21,612 bases of DNA from assembly GCA_905397405.1 (NCBI GenBank), contig CAJPVJ010000672.1, positions 1 to 21,612 on the forward strand. The letters run 5' to 3'. Both the position numbers and the translations under genes were made by a program. Below are positions 10,158 through 19,803 of the stretch, piece by piece; positions within the stretch are counted from its first letter, which is position 1, and every line of letters starts with the position of its first letter. Below the pieces are notes generated by a model that was given only the letters and a program-made list of their open reading frames with translations, had not been told where the DNA came from and made no database searches. The stretch comes from Oppiella nova. Its lineage: Eukaryota; Arthropoda; Arachnida; Sarcoptiformes; Oppiidae.

Positions 10158-10295
10158 ATGCATTCAAGTTTATTGTCGTCTTATATGATAGCATACATTA
10201 TAGTTTGCTGTATGTATTGTATGCCAGTGGAGGGCATCGATCCCAGAGTGGAACTGGAGTTCACATTATTTTGGCGAAATTGCTTCCACTTCTGA
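10158..10295 (+). CDS. Candidate small secreted peptide precursor (45 aa)
   Basis: The ORF starts ATG at 10158 and stops TGA at 10293-10295. It has a signal-peptide-like start: an uncharged N-terminus, then a hydrophobic core (YMIAYIIVCCMYC) ending near Pro-Val-Glu-Gly at about residue 26. The C-terminal part is IDPRVELEFTLFWRNCFHF, with one possible Arg processing site and one Cys. GC content rises in the second half, with codons such as GTG, GGC, ATC, CCC and CTG like those of the GPCR, unlike the AT-rich flanks. A (TC)n-CAG acceptor-like sequence lies directly upstream, so this may be a coding exon after a 5' UTR intron. WRNC recalls the Trp-basic-polar-Cys start of allatostatin-C-type peptides, but the rest of that family's core is absent, so I assign no family. 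It may be spurious or only part of a longer gene. Confidence 0.3.
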   Translation: MHSSLLSSYMIAYIIVCCMYCMPVEGIDPRVELEFTLFWRNCFHF

Positions 10296-11184
10296 GCCCA
10301 ACTCAAGCATAAGACTTAAGAGAGATTTTTTCACAAATCTTGAGATTCAGTCTATTATTAATGAATTTTGAAATCAATGCCAAAGACTATTGTAATTATA
10401 CATATGTTTTATAATGGTGTGGCTATAAGGCTATAAAAAGTGATTTATAACGCCTAGTGCTGTAAATATAACTGTCATAATAAATATATTTTAGTGTCTT
10501 ATCTAATGTTGGCGATGAAAACTTCCCCCCAAAAGGATATTTATTTGTATTTTTTATATCTTCCTTATGAAACACACGGTATATGCTGTTTGTAAACCAA
10601 TTTTTTGGCACATCTATTCATTTATTTATTCATTCATTTTAATTTATCAAGGCATTTGTAGAGTAACCGGAAATATAAGCTAGAAATATAAGATCTGCTT
10701 TGTGATCGAAATTGTTATTTATTTATTGACCCAAATCTAAAACCCTTATAAAGTGTTACCATTTTTAGGCATTTAATATTGATTTTTATTGTAAAATCTA
10801 GAGAACAATAGTTTTTCGGAAAGTTTTTGGCGAAAAATTCACGAAAAATAATTACTGTCTTTCTCTCTAACAGTGTATACATACAGTGTATATGTGACTA
10901 AAAAGGAGTCGGAGTATTGATTTTAAGGCCTCATATCTGGAGCTATGATTCAATACACACATCCCTGGCGTGTAATATAATGAATGCATAAAAATTGTTT
11001 TGATTCACAAAATGAGAGAGATTTTCAAATTTAAATAAAGTGTCTCCGAGTTGATGGCAAATAGTAGTGTATTTGAATGGATGGCAATCTCTTAAGCATT
11101 GCATTTGTAGCGCAAAATTGATATATGAGTAGAAATATTACACTGTTTTCTACTGTCTGTATAAGTAATACAAGTAGTGTTTTG

Positions 11185-11201
11185 GTGTGTGTGTGTGTGT
11201 G

Positions 11202-11236
<35 letters not shown>
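11185..11236. repeat. Compound (GT)n-(GA)n microsatellite
   Basis: GT dinucleotides (11185-11201) are followed by a short spacer and then GA dinucleotides (11206-11236). Confidence 0.95.
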
Positions 11237-11238
<2 letters not shown>

Positions 11239-12135
11239 CACTTTTTGTGTGTATAATTTATGATTGCATTTCAAGTTTTATGAACTGACAGATCAGTTAT
11301 GTATAAACTTCTCTCTCCATTAACAACTAATATACTTACTATACATTTGCTGGTAATTCATGTCAATTTCTTATATAAAACAAAAATATTATATTCCTAT
11401 CTATAATTGTGTAAGGAGCTTTACGAAAAAACATATAATTGCTTTTAAAGAATTTATTTTGGCTCAATATACGGATTTTTAAAATATTTTTTGCGATAAA
11501 TTATTATGGGAACAGAGAATTTGTAGCTAAAATTTAATTAATTACCTAAATATTAGCCCCAATTTTGCTCATATATCCATATTTTAACTCTGATTGCTAA
11601 CAGTTAGTGTGTGTTTCTACTAAATAAGGAAAATAAGAGCATTTTTCTTGATTTTTAATACCATATAAGACAATATGCTTTTTACATGCAATTTATATTT
11701 TCTCTCTCAGAGAGAAAATTATCATTAAATCTAAATCTTGAGTTGAAATATTCAATAAATTTTCTCTAATAGATTGACTTAAAATTTAAATCAACGGCAC
11801 GTATGCACTGCTCCTTAAATATACTGTATATACGGTATTGTATAAGAGATTACTATTACTATTATTATGATAATGAATACTAAAAGACAAATACATAAGA
11901 CTCTCATACATATGGTCTTAACATTCAATTAGAAGAATGTGTCAAATGTTTGGTTTTATCAGTGGATAGGAGTCGTCGACACACACAGAGAGACAACACT
12001 CTCACTGCAAGTGACAAAACACTTGAAATCGTTTTTTATGTCATTTTCTGTGTCTTTCCAAACACTCGACTCATCAGCAAATATACAGTACTTAAGGAAA
12101 GTTTTTATGAACACAACTCCTATGTGTTTGCCCTC

Positions 12136-12138
<3 letters not shown>

Positions 12139-12177
<39 letters not shown>
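12139..12177. repeat. (AG)n microsatellite
   Basis: AG dinucleotide tract of about 39 bases with one interruption near its end. It generates Glu-Arg repeats in the overlapping frames, which should not be taken as protein. Confidence 0.95.
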
Positions 12178-12990
12178 CCCCATACCCGATCGGTGTGTTC
12201 AGACAAACAGATTAAATCCTTGAGTAAATTGTTTATCCATTTGTTACACGTTTTCACTGATAGATAATATATGCAACAAAAACTCTCGATGCGATTAAAA
12301 GTTTTGCATCATTTTCTCTCTCATGAACAATGAAATACTAGTAATTAATAAAAGTGATTGAAATTGCTTTTCGCAAACGACTTGCGAGAGACTAGATTTC
12401 GAGAGTAAATATAATAAAAGACTAATTTGTGTCAAAACATACATCCATTGCCCGACTAGTGCTGTCGTTTTGGATCAATTGAATGAATGTAATCTATTTG
12501 CGACGAAAGTATTTTCAAACCAAAATTGAGTAAAAATATATAATGACTTAATAGACTAATAGCGGAGTCGATGTGTGCATAATTAGACTATAAATGGGAT
12601 TTATTTAGTCAAATCGATACTTGAATATATATTTTATTATACTTTTATAGCCAAGTATCTGCAGTTTAGCTATAGTTTAGTCGTTTTATTGTCTGTTTTG
12701 AAGTTTTATATTCACTGATCTAATAATACTATAAAGTAATCCATCAAAAGACAAAACAATTGCATTTCTGAATGAGTTTTCCATTTGATATAATAGTAAG
12801 ACTGCATTACTGTATATATATAATACAATATAATATAATATATATAACTGTATGTAATATAATAGACTCCCAGAGAATATATAGTCGACTGATGTTTGAA
12901 AGATAACATAAATTTCTATCATAGAAACGGCTAAACAATTGTTGTCACACAGAAAAGTTTGGTTATGATTTTGCTATTGATTTCATGGTA

Positions 12991-13015
12991 CACTTGAACC
13001 TCCAATACGTAAAGT
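12991..13015 (+). repeat. Left terminal inverted repeat of the Tigger-like element
   Basis: Starts CACTTGAACCTCC immediately after a TA. It aligns with the reverse complement of 15089-15113 with gaps. Confidence 0.6.
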
Positions 13016-13143
13016 GGTCGGGACGGGAGGTTTACGTGAAGTTATAAAGGGATTCGAGTTTCAGAGGTTGTGATCTATACACGAAAGTACAGTATATTTA
13101 ACAAAAGTACTGTATTTAAGTACTGTATGTTTTTTCAATTCAA

Positions 13144-13149
13144 TTTATT
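13144..13149 (-). terminator. Candidate polyadenylation signal AATAAA of the transposase gene
   Basis: AATAAA on the minus strand, about 44 bases after the transposase stop codon and inside the element. Confidence 0.5.
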
Positions 13150-13192
13150 CACGAAATATCAGTTAAAACTAATAAACAAATTAGATTAATGT

Positions 13193-14872
13193 TTAATGAA
13201 AATAATCAGTAATCGATTTCTGAGTTGAAGTTCGTTTGAGTTTCAAATCAATCATTGAATTCTTAATGGCAGACAAATGTGAGAACATTTCGGGTGTCTC
13301 TTGTATTATAAAGTCTTCGATTTGATTCAGACTTTTCAATACATAATCGACAGTAATATTAGGTCCAGAATCTGATGGGTTGGTTGCAATGGGAATGTCT
13401 TCAATGGGTTCGTCGATAACTTCTGGATCTGATTCTTGAGTATCGACCGCTTCATTGATAATGTCTTCTCTCCAATCAGTACTAATGCATTCAATCTCAT
13501 CCTCAAATTCAGTGAATTCATTGGAATTCATTAATTCAATATTAAGAGAGGTTTGAATTTCATTAATGCATTCATTCATATCATCACAACTTTCTTCGCA
13601 TTCAAACAATTCATTTTCGACATTAAAACCCGAAACTCGAAAACAATTTATTATCACTTCTTCGGTAACCGCATCCCATGAACTGACAATCCAATTGATA
13701 GCGTCCTTAAGACTTATATCATTTATACTTTGTTTGATTTCAGAGATCAAAGAGTTATAGTCTACTGAATCGGTGTCATTTTGAACGTAAGACCGGATAA
13801 TTGAAGTCAAATGCTTTAAAAATAATGTTTTGTATTTTGATTTGAATGACCGGATAATTCCCTGATCTAGTGGTTGCAGTCGTGATGTTGTGTTTGCCGG
13901 GAAGTACTCAATCTTAATGTTTGACAATTTCTCGATATTCAGATGTGTCGACACGTTATCGACAAATAAAAGTATTTTTCGGTTTTGTTTGGCAAACATC
14001 TGATTCACTTTTTTTAACCAAGAAGTGAATACATTTCTTGTCATCCATGCGTTTTTGTTTGCATAATAGTGAACACCCAATGAATTCACATTATATTTAA
14101 TTGTTTTAAAACATCGAGGTTTTAGAGCCTTCCCTGTAAAACAAAAAAATTATTTAATGTTTAATTAAATTAATATTTATTATTACATACCAATGATTAC
14201 TGTCTTAAGCTTTTGACCACTCATTGAACAGCAAAATCCCAAACTAATCCTCAGTTTTGACTTTTTTCGACCAAAACTATCGCATCCTCTGATTAAATAA
14301 GACTTTTTGGGCAAAATCTTATAGAAAAGTCCCGTCTCATCGAAATTCCAGACATCTTGTGGTTCATAGCCTGATGTCAACTCTTGTATCCGCTCTTTCC
14401 AGTCGTTGACCACAACCTCATTCACGTCCGCCGACTCGCCTTTATATGAATTATATTTAATGTCATATCGTTTTGTAAACTTCTCGAGCCATCCATTTGA
14501 AGCCTTGAATGAATTGATTCCCATTTTCAAAGCCATTTCTTTCGCGAACTCTTGAATACTGTTGCCATCGATGGGTACTTTCGCGGCGTTTGACGACTCG
14601 ACAAACTTATAGACAATTTCATTGAGTTTTGAGTTTTTATTTGAAATTCTCTTATATTTCAAGTTATTTGATCCCAAATTAAGATATTTGTCTCTTTCGG
14701 TAATAATCTTCGAGACAGTACTCGGCGCCACTCCATACTTGTTAGACAAATCAATTTGTTTGTATTGACCAGATTTGTGATCATTGATTAACTCAATCTT
14801 CTCATCAATTGTCAATTGTTTTGATTTAATTGACTTTTTTGGAGGCATTTTCACTGATTTAACACAAAGCAA
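13193..14872 (-). CDS. pogo/Tigger transposase, two exons (14191-14872 and 13193-14133)
   Basis: Two open frames join across a 57-base intron (14134-14190, donor GTATGT, acceptor TTTTACAG). The join gives 1623 coding bases and 540 residues with no internal stop. It rebuilds the family motif VIIGKALKPRCFK across the junction. The domains follow the family order. A CENP-B/Psq-type helix-turn-helix lies at about 9-65 (QIDLSNKYGVAPSTVSKI). A second DNA-binding domain lies at about 75-140 (GWLEKFTKRY). The DDE-type nuclease core follows. The catalytic Asp residues are intact: Asp178 (WNFDETG), Asp286 (LLFVDNVSTH) and Asp317 (SRLQPLDQG), with 30 residues between the last two. An acidic linker (about 400-480) precedes a C-terminal QKSITDYFH, a PIP-box-type sequence. 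The protein would bind element ends and catalyse cut-and-paste transposition in the nucleus. Met9 (14848) is an equally good start, beginning MPPKK. An exapted host gene is possible but unproved. Confidence 0.9.
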
Positions 14873-15088
14873 CTGAAATCACAAACACTTTTAACAAAAA
14901 TACATTTAAAAACTTTTTTCCAGTTTTTGCCTAAAAAATTCACATTTTAGAGGTGTAGTGAATACTGTTTGGGACCAAAAAATGTGTTTCTGTATCGGAA
15001 TATAGAGGTTCGAGTTATAGAGGGTTTTTATAATGGGTTTCTATGAGAATGAATCGGGTCTTAGAAATTGTGTTCACTATTAGAGGGA

Positions 15089-15113
15089 TTTCCATATCAG
15101 AGGGATGAAGTTG
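15089..15113 (-). repeat. Right terminal inverted repeat of the Tigger-like element
   Basis: Read inward on the minus strand it begins CAACTTCATCCCTCTGATAT, next to a flanking TA at 15114-15115. It pairs imperfectly with 12991-13015. Confidence 0.6.
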
Positions 15114-15361
15114 TAGAATATAAAGTGTAGCATACAATTGAGTACCAGTGACTCAACACTACCAGTGCCACCAAAGCCATCGACATAAGCCCTCGGACTC
15201 AATGAGCCCAACCATACCATACAACCGTACAAACCATACAAATATCATACAATTTGATTAATATTAGTGTAAACTTTTCGTTTCCTTGTATCAACTTTTG
15301 TGTGCAATTTTTTGGGTTATAGAGCTGACAGTTGTTATAATAATTACTCGCATTTGTTTTT

Positions 15362-15403
<42 letters not shown>

Positions 15404-18400
15404 TGCGTGAATAGTGGAAAAAATCAATAAACTGGGTAATAATATAGAGAAAACAAATAATAGCAGTGCAGTAGAGAATTGAGAGACAAAAAAATCTCTA
15501 TACAATACACATGCCTTTCCCTTTATTTAAGAGTTAAATCTTTAGCTAAAGATTATGCGATAAAATCCCAAATGAATCGCATTTTCAATTTAATAATGAA
15601 TTTCTTATTTCCAGACTTTTTCTCATTACGAGGCGAGAGATTTTGCATTCAATACAATGCATGCATTTTATATATACAGTTAGACTGTATTATTAATTTA
15701 TGAACACATAGAGTAAGTAACATAGCATTCATTGTGGGTTAACATTAATTTAATTTACTCGCTAAGTTTGTGTCTCTACGGTAATTGTATAATAAAAAAC
15801 CAAAACAAATTAGTCTTGAGAAATTAATTCAAATTATGTATGACTTTTGAATGTGATTTAAATTGATTAGTATATAAACCATGCATTAATATTTACAAAA
15901 TTGCCATCATAAGTAAATATTGAATAATAATTATATGTATGCTGTAATTGATTTTTTTTATTGATTGATAGTATTTTTATTTTATTAAAAAATTAATCAA
16001 AATTCTTGTGAATATAATGTGTAGTAAATAGTAGGCAATGGATGGGAATGGAGGGGATCGACACGAAAAATCCATAACAAAAGCCTTATTGTATTTCATT
16101 GTGTAGTTTGAGTTCAATTGGATGTGACTTTTAATTAACAAAGCGTTACGAAAGCATTATATTTCGTATTGAATGTCAATAATCACTCGCATATGACTTA
16201 TTGCTAAATAAAATATGACTTTAGTTTGGCATTCATGTCGACAAATCTTTTATGTTTTCGCGTAAAAACTTTCTCACAAATTGTACGAACATTTCTCATA
16301 CCTGTGCCCATCATTGCAAATACAATTACCGATTGTTTTTCACTAAAACATCTTAAATGTTGAGTTTAAATGTTTGGGTAAAAAAGTATTGGTTTTATCG
16401 GAATTTCGCTGAAAAAATCCAATGAATAAGACATTTGATGGCATTTTGCAGACATAAGGGCTATGGATGGATAGGAATGTTAGTATATACCAGAGCTTAT
16501 GTAGCCATAGGTTTTGGCGTAGAAATTAAATTAAATTTTTGACTCAAAAATCAATATTTGAAACAACGATATCCCGAGTAATCATTTAAATGTAGAGTTT
16601 TTCGCTTCAATTTGGACGTCAAATGCCAGTGAAGTCTGACTCCGGTTTCGGATTCATTAGAGATTGAGATAAAAAGTAAACAATTTTTCGCGAATTAAAT
16701 GAATAAATGATTTCGAGAAAGAAAAATATAAATTGAAATTAAATTCATAGCAAATGTAGCGCTGATTATATCGTAATTTTCTGTAACATTATTTTCGTGT
16801 TATTAATAGTATTTCAATAAAATGAAAAGATTTTTGATATCATTATCTAATCTCTGTACTGATAACTACTATAAGAGCAGACAATTGTTTGTACTGTTAA
16901 TAGTATTGTATTTATTTTTGTTGTTGCATTCAATGTATCCTTTTTATAGTGAATAATGGATTAAGTGATAAGAATCTCAAGAATTGTTTGATTTAAATAC
17001 CTATTGAGAGGTCGATATGTATTTAATAAATGGTTGGCTGAGTGGAAAGGCTATCAAATTAGATCATAAGTCACGAGATAGTGAACATAGTAAGACCTGT
17101 AACGATTGTACCCGGGCTAATGTATGTAAAATTGTATGAATGTATGGTATTTTTGCTGAAAACTGAAGGCTATACTTAAAAATCGTGAACAATCTGATTA
17201 GGGGTCAGGTATGCGGAATACACGCATTGATCTCCTATTATATACCTGTGCTGTCAAATTGAATAGTTTTATTGATGAGAATTAAAAACTAAAAGTATTA
17301 ATAGCAGGGATACTTTTGTTGTGCCCCATTCATTGTTTATGATCGATGATACCCTTAACTGAATGCAACGTATGGCTAATAAATGCTAATTTGCAGCTTA
17401 TTATGCATACAAAGTGAGATGAAAACACAATTTACAGATAAGATTATACACACTATACCTAACCATCCCATACCCCAATACATGCCATGCCTATGAAAGC
17501 CTTGAAAATGAAATTTTTGGTTGAATTGAAATATTCCGTGGCTTTGATTGCATTGTTTTGAATGGGAAAACAACTTTTGATTATATTTAATATAATAACT
17601 TTTGCTTATATTGTAAATCATTTTGTGATTTAATTATATCTTAAGCTCCACTCGTGTAATAAACTGTTGATAAAAAAGGCAAATACTATAAACAGTGTCG
17701 GAATTAGTTATCATAAAATGATTGCATTATTTAAACTACAATTTTAGTGCAAATATAGATATAAAGTATGGAAAGTGCAGTAAAATGTCGACTGAATGGA
17801 AAATATTAGAGAAAATATTTTTTATTGACTCAATAAAAAGCGAGATTTCTGTACATATTGCAAATGTAAGACAAAAACTCGTTGGGGGAAAGGGATGTTA
17901 AATGAATGAGACGTTACATCCATCCATCTCTCTTCCCGCTTAATCTCATCTCGTTTTTTATCATTGAATTCAGAAATTTCTTACAAACTCTCAATGCTTT
18001 TGAGATCTCAATATTTGCCGATATCTATGAGTAGTAGGTATTTCTCAGAGGATTTCCACCAAAAGTTTTTGAACTATAAAAACATCGGGATCAGCCCTTC
18101 AGATGTTTGCCTAAACAAAAGTAATTTTAAGAGAGATGCCTTTCCACTCCATACAGTCCCTCTGTATCTAATGTATTGGAAATGCATTAATGCATGCATT
18201 TTTGTGTACACACAGAATATTCTGCATTCTGTAGCCATTCATAGAAATAGATATTCGGAGTTATCATTGCATGCATTGACGCCACCATTAATAGTATGGC
18301 AAAGCGGTTGGCAATTATTATTACATTTTGCGGATATTTATAAGAAATTTTCAAATTATAATATCTGTTTGTTTTCGTAAGGACTGCGAAATGTATTCAA

Positions 18401-18894
18401 AAAGGTTTTTGTTTTGCATTTTTATTGCCAAATAAATATTTAAATGCCTGCGTGAATTGCATATTTACATTGGTGGTGTTTTGCGTCAGAATATTCTGTC
18501 AATTATGTATGAATATTCCGCTCATTTAATATTAAAATCAAAATTCTTGCAAAATTTAAATATAGATTTTTGTGAAATATTTCGGTGTGTGTATGACGTC
18601 TAGTGTATGATATATGGATAAGTAGTTTATGTCTGCAATCGGTTTATACGATAAGACAATTGTATGCAAAAGAGTGACTGAAAGACATGGAAAGGACATG
18701 AACTCTAAGAGAGAGCTGTTTTGCGAGAGAGTATGAAATAGACTGACAGAGAGAGCACAGAATTCTGAGAGAGAATATGAATCGGGTTTTTGATACAACT
18801 TCTAAATATAGTAGCATTTTATTGATTTTAAGGTTCGCTACAACTCTAGCGACTAATCCAAAACTGTTATACTATTTATTCTAATGGTTAGACT
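15114..18894. other. AT-rich intergenic region
   Basis: No gene is supported. It contains a (TC)n tract at 15366-15398. Open frames at 15479-15703, 17376-17621 and 17964-18380 lack recognisable motifs and follow base composition; the last has no ATG at its 5' end. Scattered GAGAG clusters occur at about 18706-18780. A degenerate tRNA A-box-like sequence at 17034-17045 does not fold into a tRNA by eye. Confidence 0.5.
15366..15398. repeat. (CT)n microsatellite
   Basis: Pure CT tract of 33 bases. Confidence 0.95.
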
Positions 18895-18941
18895 CGGAGA
18901 GTGAGAGGGAGGGAGAGAGAAAGAGAGAGAGAGAGAGAGAC
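18895..18941. repeat. Imperfect (GA)n-rich tract
   Basis: Purine-rich GA tract with several interruptions (GAGGGAGGG, GAAAGAG), becoming pure GA at its end. Confidence 0.9.
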
Positions 18942-19042
18942 TGTATATTGAAAATAAAACATTTCGCTTCTCCAGCCTTAGACATAACAGTCCCCAAGAA
19001 TTTACTCCAAGTGCTCAAATGGAAATAAAACAGAGCTCTGGT

Positions 19043-19045
<3 letters not shown>

Positions 19046-19082
<37 letters not shown>
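19046..19082. repeat. (GA)n microsatellite
   Basis: Pure GA tract of about 37 bases, 105 bases after the imperfect tract at 18895-18941. Confidence 0.95.
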
Positions 19083-19083
<1 letters not shown>

Positions 19084-19803
19084 ACGTAATGATCACAGTT
19101 TTAAAGGGAAAAAATATAATAACAAATTGATTTCGGAGGAGATTTCAACGAAAATATTTTCTACGATTACTTCACAGATGTCTTTCCAAGTAATTGAAAA
19201 TAATTTTTCATTTCGTGGATATAATACAAACAAAAAATATATACAGAGTATATTGCATACTAGTTGTATAGAGTATACAATTGTATAACGATTTTGTTAA
19301 AAATACAATTTAGAAATGTATATGGTTGCTTTTAGACATGTGTAGGCATTAATTAAATGAAGTGTTTTGTAGCAAAAAAATCAAATCAATTGCTAAGACA
19401 TGCCATTAGAGTCAGAGATAAGCTTAAGTGTCATCTAATATATTGTCAATAATTTGTTAAAACAAACCACAAGTTTCTTAAATATTCCGATAATTTCACT
19501 CAAATCTAAGCCCAAGAACATGCCATAAGTTTGTAATTACCATCCATTGATAGGTATGTCAGGAACAGTATTACTATTCATAAGGAACTGTAGATATTGT
19601 ATATTTATTCAGAAAAAAATTACACAAAATGTTTGTTTAAATAAGAATTAATGGCAAGAAATAACAGATTGTTTTGACAAGAAATTCAATAATAATATTG
19701 TTATAGATTTTAATGATAAACACAATTCGCTACACAAAACCCTACATTAAAACAATCGGTTTCAGTGAGTGATAAGTCATTGCACTTTGACTTGGAGTCT
19801 ACC
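19083..19803. other. 3' flank of the P450 gene
   Basis: AT-rich with no ORF of coding-like composition. It probably holds the 3' UTR of the minus-strand P450. Confidence 0.4.
19604..19609 (-). terminator. Candidate polyadenylation signal AATAAA of the P450 gene
   Basis: AATAAA on the minus strand, about 195 bases after the P450 stop codon. Plausible by position only, since the region is AT-rich. Confidence 0.35.

Larger units (their letters stand above)
10296..12990. other. AT-rich intergenic region between the small ORF and the transposon
   Basis: No gene is supported. An acceptor-like CTTTCTCTCTAACAG ends at about 10873 and is followed by a short GC-richer stretch to about 10975, but the frames close quickly. 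Open frames at 11939-12267 are created by the GA microsatellite. A near-perfect palindrome of 11-base arms lies at 11697-11719, and an AT-repeat tract at about 12810-12860. Confidence 0.45.
12991..15113 (-). mobile_element. pogo/Tigger-type DNA transposon with TIRs and TA flanks
   Basis: The unit is 2123 bp and is flanked by TA at both ends (12989-12990 and 15114-15115), as expected for the Tc1/mariner superfamily. The left end CACTTGAACCTCCAATACG and the right end, read inward, CAACTTCATCCCTCTGATA are imperfect inverted repeats; I count about 17 matches in 25 aligned positions. Inside the ends lie paired motifs of about 16 bases ending TATAGAGG, at 13037-13067, 14993-15023 and 15072-15104; these are likely transposase binding sites. 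The single gene inside is a pogo-type transposase on the minus strand. Exact borders are inferred from the TIR alignment and TA dinucleotides. Confidence 0.8.

Noticed and set aside
11697-11719. Palindrome with 11-base arms
   Set aside because: Made of short CT/GA runs flanked by A/T; common by chance in a genome rich in such tracts.
11939-12267. ORFs with Glu-Arg or Leu-Ser repeats
   Set aside because: The repeats are translations of the (AG)n microsatellite; three frames are open across it.
14134-14190. Frameshift or deletion splitting the transposase into two ORFs
   Set aside because: The gap has a canonical GTATGT donor and TTTTACAG acceptor, and the join restores a known family motif and frame, so an intron is the better explanation.
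17034-17120. tRNA A-box-like TGGCTGAGTGGA with a weak downstream B-box-like sequence
   Set aside because: No cloverleaf or acceptor stem could be drawn and the B box matches poorly; at best a decayed tRNA-derived repeat.
17964-18380. 138-codon open frame on the plus strand
   Set aside because: It begins at TTG rather than ATG, shows no domain or repeat, and has the same composition as its flanks.
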